A stretch of DNA of 41,721 bases. Origin: Symploca sp. SIO1C2. Its GTDB lineage: Bacteria; Cyanobacteriota; Cyanobacteriia; Cyanobacteriales; Coleofasciculaceae. Shown one piece after another: positions 1 to 8,967 of this stretch. Every line of letters starts with the position of its first letter. The first letter of the stretch is position 1. Location of the stretch: NCBI GenBank assembly GCA_010672925.1, contig JAAHFP010000050.1, forward strand, positions 1 to 41,721, given 5' to 3'. A program made the position numbers and the translations under genes. The notes beneath the pieces were generated by a model. That model had not been told where the DNA came from, ran no database searches, and saw nothing but the letters and a program-made list of their open reading frames with translations.

Positions 1-7
1 TAATTCC

Positions 8-1735
8 GTGAGTCAACATGAGCTTTTTTACCCAAGCCCGGTTTCCTTGCTGGATATATTACAACAAAGGGCAAGACAACAGCGAGATAACCGAGCCTAT
101 ATTTTTCTGCAAAATGGAGAAACAGAATCAGGGAGTTTAACCTACGGAGAATTAGACAAACAAGCAAAAGCGATCGCGTCCTATCTCCAATCTTACCGAG
201 GAGAGAGAGCCTTATTGTTATATCCTTCTGGATTAGAGTTTATTGCCGCGTTTTTTGGCTGTTTGTATGCTGGAGTAATAGCCGTTCCAGTTTATCCTCC
301 CAGACGCAATCAAAAGTTATCTAGGTTGCTAGCGATCGCCAATGATGCCCAAGCAAAGATCGCATTAACAGCTACCTCCATACTAACTGACCTTGACCAA
401 AGATGGTCAGAGCAATCAGCATTAGCTCCCTTGAAATTAGTCGCAACAGATACCATTGCAGCTAACCTCAGAGAGTTTGAGCTTCAACCGGTAGCACCAG
501 AAAATTTGGCCTTTTTACAATACACCTCTGGCTCTACAGGAGACCCCAAAGGGGTGATGGTAACTCATGGCAATATTATTCACAATCAGCAGCTGATTAA
601 ACAAGCTTTTGGTCACAGTGAACGGACTATCTTTGTTGGTTGGTTACCCTTGTTCCACGATATGGGATTAATCGGTAATGTCTTACAACCCATGTATCTG
701 GGGATACCTTGTATTCTGATGCCTCCACTTGAGTTTATGATCAAGCCGATTCGTTGGTTAAAAGCCATTTCTAAATATCGGGCAACTACCAGTGGTGGAC
801 CAAATTTTGCTTACGACTTATGCGTCAAAAAAATTAAGCCAGAACAATTAACTGATGTTGACTTGAGCAGTTGGGATTTAGCCTTCAATGGGGCTGAACC
901 CTTACGGTCAGAGACTCTGGAAGAATTCGGTAAAAAATTTACCCAGTGTGGCTTTCGCTACAATGCCTTTTATCCTTGTTATGGTATGGCGGAGACTACC
1001 CTGTTAGCTACCGGTGGGGATAAAAAGCAAAAGCCAGTGATTCAGGGAGTATTGGCTAGGGAATTAGAACGAAATTCGGTAGCATCAAGTGAAATTTCCT
1101 GGCAAGAAAGTCAGCTGTTGGTGGGATGTGGTCGCCCTTATAGATTCGACAAAAAAGTAATCATCGTCAATCCAGACTCTTTCAGCCGCTGCAGTCAAGA
1201 ACAAGTAGGAGAAATTTGGGTAGCTGGCGGGAGTGTTGCTACTGGATATTGGAATCGCCCCTCAGCAACCAAAGAAACCTTTCAAGCTTATCTGAAAGAT
1301 ACTGGAGAAGGACCTTTTCTGCGCACAGGAGATTTAGGATTTTTGCTTAATGGGGAATTATTTGTAACTGGGCGACTCAAAGATGTTCTTATTATCCGGG
1401 GTGGCAATTATTATCCCCAAGATATTGAACTCACCGTTCAAAAAAGTCATCAGGCACTGCGAGCTAATTCTGGCGCTGCGTTTATGGTGGAGTTAAAGGG
1501 AGCAAAACGACTAATTATTGTTCAAGAGGTAGAGCGAAGTTATCTACGGAAGTTAGATGTCGATGAGGTCTTAGGGAATATCCGTCAAGCAGTGACGGCA
1601 GAACATGCTCTACAGATTTATACCACTGTTTTAGTCAAACCTGGCAGTATTCCCAAAACTTCCAGTGGTAAGATTCAGCGTTATGCCTGTCGGAAAGCAT
1701 TTCTTGATAGCAATTTAAGTGCAATAACCTTTTGA
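8..1735 (+). CDS. Fatty acyl-AMP ligase (FAAL), stand-alone
   Basis: Adenylate-forming enzyme of 575 residues that activates a fatty acid with ATP to an acyl-adenylate, normally for transfer to an acyl carrier protein. Seen: the A3 loop YTSGSTGDPKGVMVTH (172-187), GAEPLR (295-300), YPCYGMAETT (322-331), the RTGDLG and GRLKDVLIIRG motifs late in the protein, and a C-terminal PKTSSGKIQR with the adenylation lysine. The wording GRLKDVLIIRGGNYYPQDIE and the overall length fit FAALs rather than acyl-CoA synthetases. The start is GTG at 8, so an upstream start outside the window cannot be excluded, although the N-terminus looks complete. No PKS or NRPS gene follows; its partner carrier protein must lie upstream or elsewhere. 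FAALs in cyanobacteria often prime lipopeptide or hydrocarbon pathways (family knowledge). Substrate unknown. Confidence 0.92.
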   Translation: MSQHELFYPSPVSLLDILQQRARQQRDNRAYIFLQNGETESGSLTYGELDKQAKAIASYLQSYRGERALLLYPSGLEFIAAFFGCLYAGVIAVPVYPPRRNQKLSRLLAIANDAQAKIALTATSILTDLDQRWSEQSALAPLKLVATDTIAANLREFELQPVAPENLAFLQYTSGSTGDPKGVMVTHGNIIHNQQLIKQAFGHSERTIFVGWLPLFHDMGLIGNVLQPMYLGIPCILMPPLEFMIKPIRWLKAISKYRATTSGGPNFAYDLCVKKIKPEQLTDVDLSSWDLAFNGAEPLRSETLEEFGKKFTQCGFRYNAFYPCYGMAETTLLATGGDKKQKPVIQGVLARELERNSVASSEISWQESQLLVGCGRPYRFDKKVIIVNPDSFSRCSQEQVGEIWVAGGSVATGYWNRPSATKETFQAYLKDTGEGPFLRTGDLGFLLNGELFVTGRLKDVLIIRGGNYYPQDIELTVQKSHQALRANSGAAFMVELKGAKRLIIVQEVERSYLRKLDVDEVLGNIRQAVTAEHALQIYTTVLVKPGSIPKTSSGKIQRYACRKAFLDSNLSAITF

Positions 1736-1855
1736 TATAGCACTTCTCGAATCCGTGAGGTACATCTTCTATTCCCTATTCCCCATTCCCCATTCCCAAG
1801 AACTCTGTAGCTCACAGGTATAAAAAACGCGATAACTTGAGTTTTGCACTCCTAA

Positions 1856-3208
1856 CTAGTCTAAACTCCAGTGTCCCATGGCCTGAGCTGCTAGCCAAGC
1901 AGTTGTCCAAGCACTTTGAAAATTAAATCCACCAGTAATCCCGTCAATATCCAGGATTTCTCCAGCAAAGTAAAGACCAGGGCAACGACGGCTTTCCATA
2001 GTCTGGAAATTGATTTCCTTGAGACTGACACCACCACAGGTGACAAATTCTTCTTTGAATTTTCCTTTACCCCGAATCAGGTAACGCCCTTGAGTGAGTT
2101 CTTGAACCAGCTGGTTAAGAGATTTTTTAGATAACTCTGCCCAACGCTGCTGTTCCCCAATCCCTACATTAGCCGCCAGACTTTGCCATAGGCGTTTAGG
2201 CACAGGGACAGGGCAATTGTTAGTAATTAGGCGTCGCGCTAACTGGGATTTGACTACTAATAGTAGTTGGCGCAGGCTTTCTTGGTTGTGTTGGGGGAGC
2301 CAATTAATCAATAAGGGTGTTTGGTACTGTTGTTGGTGCAAGAATCTCGCACCCCAAGCGGAAAGCTTCAATACCCCAGGACCACTCAAACCCCAATGGG
2401 TAATAAGTAATGGTCCCGTTTGCTCCTTTAAAGTTTTGCCCGCATCTGGTAATCGCAGGCAAACATGATTAGCACTTACTCCAGCTAAATCCTGCAAACG
2501 GGGGTCTGGGATATTAAAGGTGAATAGGGAAGGAACAGGAGATTCGAGCTTATGACCCAAATCTTGTGCCCAACGATAGCCTTGGGGATTACTACCTGTG
2601 GCAATCAAAAGGCGATCGCATTCTATGACTTCACCATTTTTTAAGCTAATCTTAAACTGCCCTTTAACTTCTTCTCTTTGGTCATAATGAGTAGCATTCT
2701 TAGATAGAAAATACTTTTCCTTATCTCCCTTGTTATCACCATCTACTACATTTGACCGATTATTAGGAGGAAATTCTTGGATATACTTAACAGAGTTGAC
2801 CGGAGTACTAGTACGAACTTTTACCCCTGACTCTCTAGCCGCCTGCAATAAACAATCAACAATGGTTTCCGAATTATCAGTAACCGGAAACATCCGCCCG
2901 TCCGCCTCAGTTTTTAGTTGGACGCCTCGCGACTCAAACCAAGCGACAGTATCTTTTGGCTGAAAGCGACTAAAAGCCCCCCGTAGTGCTTTACTTCCCC
3001 TAGGGTAAGCTTGTACTAATAAGGCAGGGTCAAAGCAGGCATGAGTCACATTACAGCGTCCACCACCAGAGATGCGAACCTTGGCTAGTGGCTGACGCCC
3101 TGCTTCCAGTAAAGTGACTTGGGTATGGGGATGGGCACTCGCACAGGCAACTGCCCCAAAAAAACCAGCAGCACCGCCACCGATTACCACAATTTTTAGA
3201 TGGTGCAA
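1856..3208 (-). CDS. BaiN/HI0933-like NAD(P)/FAD-dependent oxidoreductase
   Basis: Flavoprotein of 450 residues of the HI0933/YhiN (BaiN/RdsA) family; the exact substrate is not known. Seen: N-terminal dinucleotide-binding VVIGGGAAGFFGA, the family signature GGGRCNVTH near residue 50, and a C-terminal FAD-binding segment YFAGEILDIDGITGGFNFQ. A poorly conserved, charged insert lies around residues 145-180. The longest reading begins at TTG (3206-3208); a GTG five codons downstream is the alternative and would keep the Rossmann motif. It lies 40 bp downstream of a rubredoxin gene on the same strand, so the two may be co-transcribed, with rubredoxin a plausible electron partner (inference). Confidence 0.9.
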   Translation of the reverse strand: MHHLKIVVIGGGAAGFFGAVACASAHPHTQVTLLEAGRQPLAKVRISGGGRCNVTHACFDPALLVQAYPRGSKALRGAFSRFQPKDTVAWFESRGVQLKTEADGRMFPVTDNSETIVDCLLQAARESGVKVRTSTPVNSVKYIQEFPPNNRSNVVDGDNKGDKEKYFLSKNATHYDQREEVKGQFKISLKNGEVIECDRLLIATGSNPQGYRWAQDLGHKLESPVPSLFTFNIPDPRLQDLAGVSANHVCLRLPDAGKTLKEQTGPLLITHWGLSGPGVLKLSAWGARFLHQQQYQTPLLINWLPQHNQESLRQLLLVVKSQLARRLITNNCPVPVPKRLWQSLAANVGIGEQQRWAELSKKSLNQLVQELTQGRYLIRGKGKFKEEFVTCGGVSLKEINFQTMESRRCPGLYFAGEILDIDGITGGFNFQSAWTTAWLAAQAMGHWSLD

Positions 3209-3248
3209 AGTTCAAAAAGTACCGTACTCAACAAAGTGATAATTTCTT

Positions 3249-3410
3249 TCAATCTTCTAGTTCAAAGTCTTCCTTACTTACACCACAAACAGGACAACAC
3301 CAATCATCTGGTATCTCTTCAAAGGGTGTTCCTGGCTCAATGCCGCTATCAGGATCACCTACCTCTGGATCATAGACATAGCCACAAACGGTGCACACAT
3401 ATTTCTTCAT
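3249..3410 (-). CDS. Rubredoxin, 53 aa
   Basis: Small one-iron electron carrier. The translation starts [20 protein letters not shown] and contains both iron-binding knuckles, CTVCG (Cys 6 and 9) and CPVCG (Cys 39 and 42), with the family GY-Y-P and PDDW landmarks between them. An extra Cys at position 38 (DWCCPVCG) replaces the usual hydrophobic residue. Length is typical for stand-alone rubredoxins; it lacks the C-terminal membrane helix of the photosystem-associated RubA proteins. It lies just upstream of the BaiN-like flavoprotein on the same strand. Start is ATG at 3408-3410. Confidence 0.95.
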   Translation of the reverse strand: MKKYVCTVCGYVYDPEVGDPDSGIEPGTPFEEIPDDWCCPVCGVSKEDFELED

Positions 3411-3518
3411 CTCAAGTTCTTTTATTCACTATTGTGCCTAGTATTATCCTCGAAAGTGTCCCATTTGAGTGTGGCTGTTGTTACTTAAGAAAGAGGTAAA
3501 GTGCTTTGAATGATATAT

Positions 3519-4256
3519 TTAGGGAATCACCCTCAGGCTACCACGACAGAGAAGCTTTCCTGGAGTTAGAAGGAGTTCTTGGAGCTTAACTTCTGCACCT
3601 AAATCTATGACAAAATCATCTAAATTAAGCGGTGGTTGCTCTGGATTGGTCTCAATTTGGAGGGAAGTAAGTCTGACCACAGACTTTGCCGCTAGTTGAA
3701 TACCAGCACTAACTACTACTGGAATTGCTTGGCCAGTAACACCCGTCACAGTTCCGGTGAGAGTAATCCTGTCGGTATCAAGCTTGATTTGTTGCCAACT
3801 GATTTGTTGATTGTTGAACTGCTGGGCTAAATTAGTGCTTTGGTCAGACTGGAGCCAGGTATTAACTAAATCGGTCAAAGCAGTGGATAATAGAGGCGAT
3901 CGCAATGAAGCTTGCAGATCTCTTTCCAGAAGTAAAAGTTGGCCTTCCACCGGTACTGGTTCCAATAGTTGCAGAGGCTTGCCTTTGAGTATCTGATTAA
4001 GATTGATACGAATGCTAGTACCTTCAAGTTGAATTTGGCTCACATGCAGCCCTTGATATATCGCATGGCTGGCTCTCAGAGAAACACAAGGGATATAACC
4101 TGTAAGAACTTGGCGCTTACCCCCAAAAATTTGTAACTGTAGAGCTTCAACTTGCTCAGTCTGAGATTTCAACCATAGCTCCAGGGCCCTTGTCAATACT
4201 GTGCTGATAATTCGGCTTTGCTTTGGCTGCAAGACTTTTGGAGCTTCAACGACCAT
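3519..4256 (-). CDS. DUF2993 (LmeA-like) protein
   Basis: Protein of 245 residues resembling the DUF2993/LmeA family, common in cyanobacteria; the actinobacterial LmeA binds phospholipid, but no function is established for cyanobacterial members. Seen: repeated beta-type segments such as LQLQIFGGKRQVLTGYIPCV and HVSQIQLEGTSIRINLNQIL, and a second half with EGQLLLLERDLQASL and DRITLTGTV, typical of the family. No clear N-terminal signal peptide is present. Transcribed alone on the minus strand, about 100 bp upstream of the rubredoxin gene. Confidence 0.8.
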   Translation of the reverse strand: MVVEAPKVLQPKQSRIISTVLTRALELWLKSQTEQVEALQLQIFGGKRQVLTGYIPCVSLRASHAIYQGLHVSQIQLEGTSIRINLNQILKGKPLQLLEPVPVEGQLLLLERDLQASLRSPLLSTALTDLVNTWLQSDQSTNLAQQFNNQQISWQQIKLDTDRITLTGTVTGVTGQAIPVVVSAGIQLAAKSVVRLTSLQIETNPEQPPLNLDDFVIDLGAEVKLQELLLTPGKLLCRGSLRVIP

Positions 4257-4881
4257 AACACCTCAAACACCAAGTAGGGTATAAATATTCTTAAATCGGT
4301 CAGCAATTATACATCTTTTAGGAAACAAGCTTGGAAGCTATCCTTACCTCCTAGCCTGAAAATAGACGCACACCAGACACGGGGACGCGGGGACGCGGAG
4401 ACATGAATTTTCATGCATCATGGCGAAATTTTTTTCATGGGGAGTGCCTTGTAAGTAGTTAACAGCACATCAAATAAAAGAAACAACTACTTCTTTCTGG
4501 CTTGAAAGTAGGCGACAGGCAACAGGCAACAGAGAAGAAACTACTTTCATTACCCGGTAGTGAAAAATTTTTTCATTGGGACTGCCTCCTGCCTTCTGCC
4601 TTCTGCCTCCTGCCTCCTGCCTCCTGCCTCCTGCCTCCTGCCTTCTGCCTTCTGCCTCCTGCCTCCTGCCTCCTCGGAGCCTTCTTTCTTAAAAGGAAAG
4701 AAACAAGTCAAATCTTTTTCCACATTCTTGTAATATTTGTACATAGTATATTCTAGTTGGTTGCTAGGCTAGGGCTGATGCTAGAGGACGGCTAATATAT
4801 CTTTGCAGTTCCTGTAGGATAGTAGTCCACTCCGGGCATTGCCATTGTCACTGATGAATCCAGTTACACCATAGTCGAACC
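4257..4881. repeat. Gene-free region with STRRs and a partly duplicated segment
   Basis: No credible gene in 625 bp. It holds GGGGACGCG-type repeats (about 4380-4400), two similar segments (4426-4449 and 4563-4587, both T-runs followed by CATkGGGAsTGCCT), and a heptamer array from 4582. Apparent reading frames here are only the repeat read in several frames. The 3' part (4750-4881) must contain the promoter of the pseudouridine synthase gene, but no confident -10/-35 pair was found. Confidence 0.7.
4582..4672. repeat. Heptamer STRR, CTGCCTC/CTGCCTT x13
   Basis: Thirteen contiguous 7-bp units alternating CTGCCTC and CTGCCTT. The same heptamer family appears inverted (GGCAGGA) at 18160-18199 and 20919-20957 and in direct form at 24741-24780. 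Heptanucleotide STRRs are an established feature of filamentous cyanobacteria. Confidence 0.95.
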
Positions 4882-5664
4882 ATGAAGGAAAGAGTACAAA
4901 AAATTATTTCCCAGTGGGGTGTTGCCTCACGACGTCAAGCGGAGAAGATGATCTTAGCTGGGCAGGTTCGGCTCAATGGCAACCAGGTACATCTAGGACA
5001 AAAAGCAAATCCAGAAACGGACTTGATAGAAGTCAATGGCAAAATCCTCAAACCGAGCAACCGTCCTCAGTCTATTTATGTTTTACTGAACAAGCCTGCT
5101 GGAGTAGTTTCCACTTGCCATGATTCGAGAAATCGAACTACAGTTCTAGACTTATTACCAAAGACATTAGCCAGGGATCAAGGACTTCATCCCGTAGGAC
5201 GCCTTGATGTAGAATCTACCGGTGCATTACTTCTGACCAATGATGGGGTACTAACATTTCACCTTACTCATCCTCGCTATCACATTGCTAAGACTTATCA
5301 CGTTTGGGTAGAAGATTATCCCCCTGAATCAATACTCAAACTTTGGCGTCAAGGTGTTAATCTAGCAGGGAAAAAAACTTTACCGGCTCAAGTCCAGGTA
5401 CTCAAGCAAGGGCGAAAGGAAACTCTTTTGGAAATTGTGCTAAAGGAGGGAAGAAATCGGCAAATTCGTCGTGTAGCAGACCTATTAGGCTATCAGGTAA
5501 TTAATTTACATCGTATTGCGATCGGTACGATTACATTACAGGAATCTGTACTATCTAGTGGTTGCTACCGTCACTTGCAAGAGCTTGAAATTAACTCCCT
5601 TTACAATCAAGTCCACCTAACATCGGTAAAAGTGCCAGCAGATATTAAGGAGTACCATTTATGA
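4882..5664 (+). CDS. RsuA/RluB-family rRNA pseudouridine synthase
   Basis: Converts a specific rRNA uridine to pseudouridine in the cytoplasm. Seen: an N-terminal S4 RNA-binding domain (about residues 1-58, starting MKERVQKIISQWGVASRRQA), then the catalytic domain with YVLLNKPAGVVST (66-78), the catalytic motif GRLDVESTG (106-114, Asp109) and the C-terminal motif GRNRQIRR. The length of 260 aa suits the RluB/RsuA group, most likely RluB-like; the target uridine cannot be assigned by eye. Its TGA stop overlaps the ATG of the next gene (ATGA), which suggests translational coupling. Confidence 0.92.
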   Translation: MKERVQKIISQWGVASRRQAEKMILAGQVRLNGNQVHLGQKANPETDLIEVNGKILKPSNRPQSIYVLLNKPAGVVSTCHDSRNRTTVLDLLPKTLARDQGLHPVGRLDVESTGALLLTNDGVLTFHLTHPRYHIAKTYHVWVEDYPPESILKLWRQGVNLAGKKTLPAQVQVLKQGRKETLLEIVLKEGRNRQIRRVADLLGYQVINLHRIAIGTITLQESVLSSGCYRHLQELEINSLYNQVHLTSVKVPADIKEYHL

Positions 5665-6470
5665 AGTATAGTAAATTACATTTTTACCAAGAACAGACCG
5701 AAAAATTAGAAGAAATGGGGTCTCGCCTGCGCCAGCTGCGTACTCAAAAGTCCATAAGCCTAGAAGAAGTAGCTCAAAAAACTCGAATTCAGGCACGACT
5801 TTTGCGAGCAATTGAAGAAGCGGATCTTGACCAATTACCAGAACCAGTTTATATTAAGGGATTTATCAAGCGCTTTGCTGATGCCTTAGGCTTAGATGGA
5901 ACGGAGTTTGCCAGTAGTTTTCCTACGGGAGAAGGGATAAAGTTAATCAGACCTTCTTGGAGACATATGAGAGCTGCTCAACTACGACCTCTTCATCTCT
6001 ACTTGCTATATATTTGTCTGGTGATAGGCGCAGTTAACGGCTTATCTTATTTTGTCAAACGTTCTGCTATCCAAGCGATTCAACCCATAAATGTCCGGGA
6101 GCAGATTGACCAATTACCAGTACCAAAAAATGGACAGCAGATAGAACAGAAACAGAAGATAGAACCAAACAAAGCTGCTAATGTCTCACAACAATCTCAA
6201 ACTGTAAAGCCGGTACAAGTGAACGTTAGCCTCAAAGCTGAATCATGGATTCGAGTAGTAGTAGATGGTAAGACAGAGTTTGAAGGTGTTTTACCAGAAG
6301 GGACACAACGTACTTGGGTTGCTAAAGAAAAGCTAAGTGTTCGTGCTGGCAATGCTGGGGGTGTTGAAGTTGCTTATAATGACCAAACTGCCAAACAATT
6401 AGGGGCTCCCGGTGAAGTACAAGAAGTCACTTTTGCTGCTAATCCTAATATCCGTAATCCTCGGTATTAA
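5661..6470 (+). CDS. RodZ-like membrane HTH protein (HTH_25 + DUF4115)
   Basis: Cell-shape/cytoskeleton-type protein of 269 residues. Seen: a cytoplasmic HTH domain (about 18-85, GSRLRQLRTQKSISLEEVAQ and IEEADLDQLPEPVYIKGFI), one transmembrane helix (about 111-131), a Gln/Lys-rich linker (145-180), and a C-terminal beta domain of DUF4115 type (about 187-258) with SWIRVVVDGKTEFEGVL. This is the RodZ architecture, although the periplasmic part is short and ends soon after the beta domain. The start overlaps the upstream stop; methionine 19 (GSRLRQLR follows) is an alternative start. Cyanobacterial homologues are usually annotated only as helix-turn-helix proteins, so the shape role is inferred. 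Confidence 0.85.
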   Translation: MKYSKLHFYQEQTEKLEEMGSRLRQLRTQKSISLEEVAQKTRIQARLLRAIEEADLDQLPEPVYIKGFIKRFADALGLDGTEFASSFPTGEGIKLIRPSWRHMRAAQLRPLHLYLLYICLVIGAVNGLSYFVKRSAIQAIQPINVREQIDQLPVPKNGQQIEQKQKIEPNKAANVSQQSQTVKPVQVNVSLKAESWIRVVVDGKTEFEGVLPEGTQRTWVAKEKLSVRAGNAGGVEVAYNDQTAKQLGAPGEVQEVTFAANPNIRNPRY

Positions 6471-6594
6471 GAGAGTTGTTAATTATACTTAACCTATAAC
6501 CGACAATTATAGTTAATTTCCGCTCTCAAAGAACATCTCCGTTAAGGAAAAATCTTTAGGAGATTCAAAAGATGAGCACCAATAAAGATTGTCA

Positions 6595-6642
6595 GGACTT
6601 ACGCCTTGACAACAAAAATCAATTGTCATCAGGCGTAAATCC
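6595..6642. repeat. Imperfect inverted repeat between convergent genes
   Basis: GGACTTACGCCTTGACAA pairs with TTGTCATCAGGCGTAAATCC across about ten bases. It lies between the convergent RodZ-like and protease genes, so it could serve as a bidirectional terminator, but there is no T-run directly after the stem. It could equally be a dispersed cyanobacterial palindrome. Confidence 0.6.
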
Positions 6643-6676
6643 TCAGGTAATTCCCTCCGAAAAAATGTACCCATTG

Positions 6677-6705
6677 TAGGGTGTGTTATCGCAGCGTAAC
6701 GCACC
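6677..6705. repeat. Dispersed palindromic repeat (GTGTGTTA...TAACGCACC)
   Basis: GTAGGGTGTGTTATCGCAGC followed by GTAACGCACC. The arms GTGTGTTA and TAACGCAC form a near-perfect stem. A second copy is at 35475-35503. Two independent copies in 42 kb suggest a genome-wide repeat family. Confidence 0.8.
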
Positions 6706-6747
6706 ACGTTACCGGTGTAATCATTTTTACCCAATCGCCTCAGTTCC

Positions 6748-8967
6748 CTACACAACTTCGATGCTATTGAGCAAAGTTCCAAGGAATGGTTTGTTAGACA
6801 ATGTGGCTAGCAATGTATTACCAGAACTAAAGTCTCCACCATCACTATCGAAGTAGATATTTCCGCTACTGGAGAAATACCGAAATCCAACACTGCTGCC
6901 AAGATTTGTAATGCCATCAACAGCAGAAGTTATACCATTTACTAAATCACTGATTCCAGCTACTGATGAGTTGAAGCCAGAGTTTGAGATGCGAAGCATA
7001 TCACCCACCGCAAAATCAGTAATATTGTCTACTCCATGACTATAACTAGTGAACCAAAAATCATCTGCACCGCTACCTCCAGTCAAAGTATCATTGCCAA
7101 CACCACCCAAAAGTAGGTCATCCCCCTCATTACCCATCAGAGTATCGTTGCCAGCACCTCCATCAATGTAGTCGTCACCGCCATAGCCACTGATGGAATC
7201 ATTGCCACGCATTCCCAAAAGACGATTGTTCGCAGCGTTACCGCTGAGGGAGTCATTACCATCGCCACCAATCAAATTCTCAATACCAGAGGTGGTAATC
7301 GCAACTCCATCAATTGAGCCTATTCCTGTTGTCAGGTTAATGGTGGTGTTAGAGTCTACTGCCGCAGCATTGATGGTATCTATGCCAATTCCACCATTGA
7401 TTGCTCTTGTGTGACCGAACAAACCATCATAGTCGGAATATTCTTCGGTAAAGATGAAGGTATCGTTATTCGAGGCTGCTTTACCGTAGAAAGTGATATC
7501 GATGTCGTTGATAGTAATTGGTGATATGGTGTTGCTATCTGCGTCAAAGATTTGAACAGTCCAATTTCCGAAGGTTTCTTCGCCGCGAAACTCATTGGAG
7601 AAAAACTCCCAGCGTCCAGAACCGAAACCGCCACTAAATCTCCCGTTATTCTCACCGCTGTTGTCAATCAGAATACTTGATGTTCCATCCGGAGAAATAA
7701 GACGGATTTCCAAATCACCGAGGTCATGCCACTGGGTAAAGTTAATATCAACCTCAACATGCTCAATGTCGATATTACTGCCGATGAATTGGCTAAACGA
7801 GGTTCCTCCAAAACCATTGTTACCAATGTTAATCCTTCTCGAAGTGTCGAGGAAATTTCTGAAGATAGTTGTGTCATTGGCACTTGTCTGGGAATTGCTA
7901 CCCCAAGTCTCTGCTAGGCGCACTGCTGCCTTGGCATCGACTAAACCAAAGCCATAATCGTTAGAGAAATGCAGTCCACCACCATTCCAGTTATTAGCAC
8001 CGTTAAACTTCCAGGCATATTCTTCAGAACCATTGGTACCAAAACCAATATTAGTGCCTACATGACGTGCGGAATAGGCAAGAATTTCCTGGACATCCCG
8101 CCAGCCCAGATTAGGGTTGGCCTCTAGCATTAATGCAACCACACCAGATACCATCGGTGCTGCCGCCGAAGTTCCGTTGAAACCAGATGTGTAATCACCA
8201 AAAGTGTAGCCTGCGCTGCCCACACGATCTGTTGTCACAACTTGACCAGGAGTACCAAAGCCAGAAACTAGAACCGATGCACCATGGGTGCTGTAGGATG
8301 AGACAAAGCCATTCTGATTAACGGCAGCCACGGAAATTGTGTGCGGGTTGGCATTCCAAGAAGAAGCGTTGGTGTCACTGTTGATACTGCGCGAGTTTCC
8401 TGCTGACTTCACAAGAATGGTACCGAGTCCGTCACGTCCAAAAATGACGGCATTGTCGATTGCCGTATTCAACGCTGAAAAGGCAGCAATACTCTCTCGA
8501 TCAACAAAGATGCCTCTAGTGCCTAGGCTCATGTTAACAACATCAGCCTCTCGATTGACACCTGCTGTTTGCAGTAACCCAGAAGCATTGTTGATGGCGT
8601 CGGTAACATTCCGAAATGAAAGGCCTCGAAATCCAAAAATGGTTGAGTCATAAGCTACACCAACACCACCGATACCGTTGCCTTCATTGGCTCCGATGAT
8701 ACCAGCGACTGCGGTGCCATGGCTTTCACTGCTAAGACCACTGGGATTATTATCATTGTCCCGAAAATCCCAGTCTTTAATCACAGAGTAGTTCCCGTCA
8801 AGATCGGGATGGGTATACTGCAAAGCATCATCAATCACAGCGACTTGAACACCAACGCCGGTATAGTCATCCCAGACATCCACCACATTAAGGTCGAGAA
8901 GACCAGGTGTTGTGTTCTGGAGATGCCATTGGTTACGAAATAGTGGATCAGATGGTATGGTCGCCAC
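6748..8967 (-). CDS. Subtilisin/kexin-like protease with P-domain and RTX repeats
   Basis: Predicted secreted, Ca-dependent S8 serine protease of 739 residues. Domains: catalytic domain about 30-350 with Asp46 (VAVIDDALQYTHPDL), His83 (SHGTAVAGIIGA), oxyanion Asn191 (KSAGNS) and Ser267 (GTSAAAPMVSG); proprotein-convertase P-domain about 365-497 (LGDLEIRLISPDGT, FGNWTVQIFDADSN); hemolysin-type nonapeptide repeats about 566-635 (GGDGND, GGAGNDTL, GGVGNDTL); C-terminal tail 640-739. There is no signal peptide or propeptide: the mature-type N-terminus starts at once. RTX repeats plus the absent signal point to type I secretion (inference); no transporter gene is adjacent. GTG start at 8965-8967 with AGGGAG about 8 nt upstream supports the start. 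Overlaps with PrcA-type cyanobacterial proteases in domain content, with RTX added. Confidence 0.92.
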   Translation of the reverse strand: MATIPSDPLFRNQWHLQNTTPGLLDLNVVDVWDDYTGVGVQVAVIDDALQYTHPDLDGNYSVIKDWDFRDNDNNPSGLSSESHGTAVAGIIGANEGNGIGGVGVAYDSTIFGFRGLSFRNVTDAINNASGLLQTAGVNREADVVNMSLGTRGIFVDRESIAAFSALNTAIDNAVIFGRDGLGTILVKSAGNSRSINSDTNASSWNANPHTISVAAVNQNGFVSSYSTHGASVLVSGFGTPGQVVTTDRVGSAGYTFGDYTSGFNGTSAAAPMVSGVVALMLEANPNLGWRDVQEILAYSARHVGTNIGFGTNGSEEYAWKFNGANNWNGGGLHFSNDYGFGLVDAKAAVRLAETWGSNSQTSANDTTIFRNFLDTSRRINIGNNGFGGTSFSQFIGSNIDIEHVEVDINFTQWHDLGDLEIRLISPDGTSSILIDNSGENNGRFSGGFGSGRWEFFSNEFRGEETFGNWTVQIFDADSNTISPITINDIDITFYGKAASNNDTFIFTEEYSDYDGLFGHTRAINGGIGIDTINAAAVDSNTTINLTTGIGSIDGVAITTSGIENLIGGDGNDSLSGNAANNRLLGMRGNDSISGYGGDDYIDGGAGNDTLMGNEGDDLLLGGVGNDTLTGGSGADDFWFTSYSHGVDNITDFAVGDMLRISNSGFNSSVAGISDLVNGITSAVDGITNLGSSVGFRYFSSSGNIYFDSDGGDFSSGNTLLATLSNKPFLGTLLNSIEVV

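Noticed and set aside
4502-4756. Frames on both strands with [11 protein letters not shown] or [11 protein letters not shown]
   Set aside because: Pure heptamer translation.
6513-6782. 89-residue reading frame overlapping the 3' end of the protease gene
   Set aside because: Passes through an inverted repeat and a dispersed palindrome; no family resemblance.
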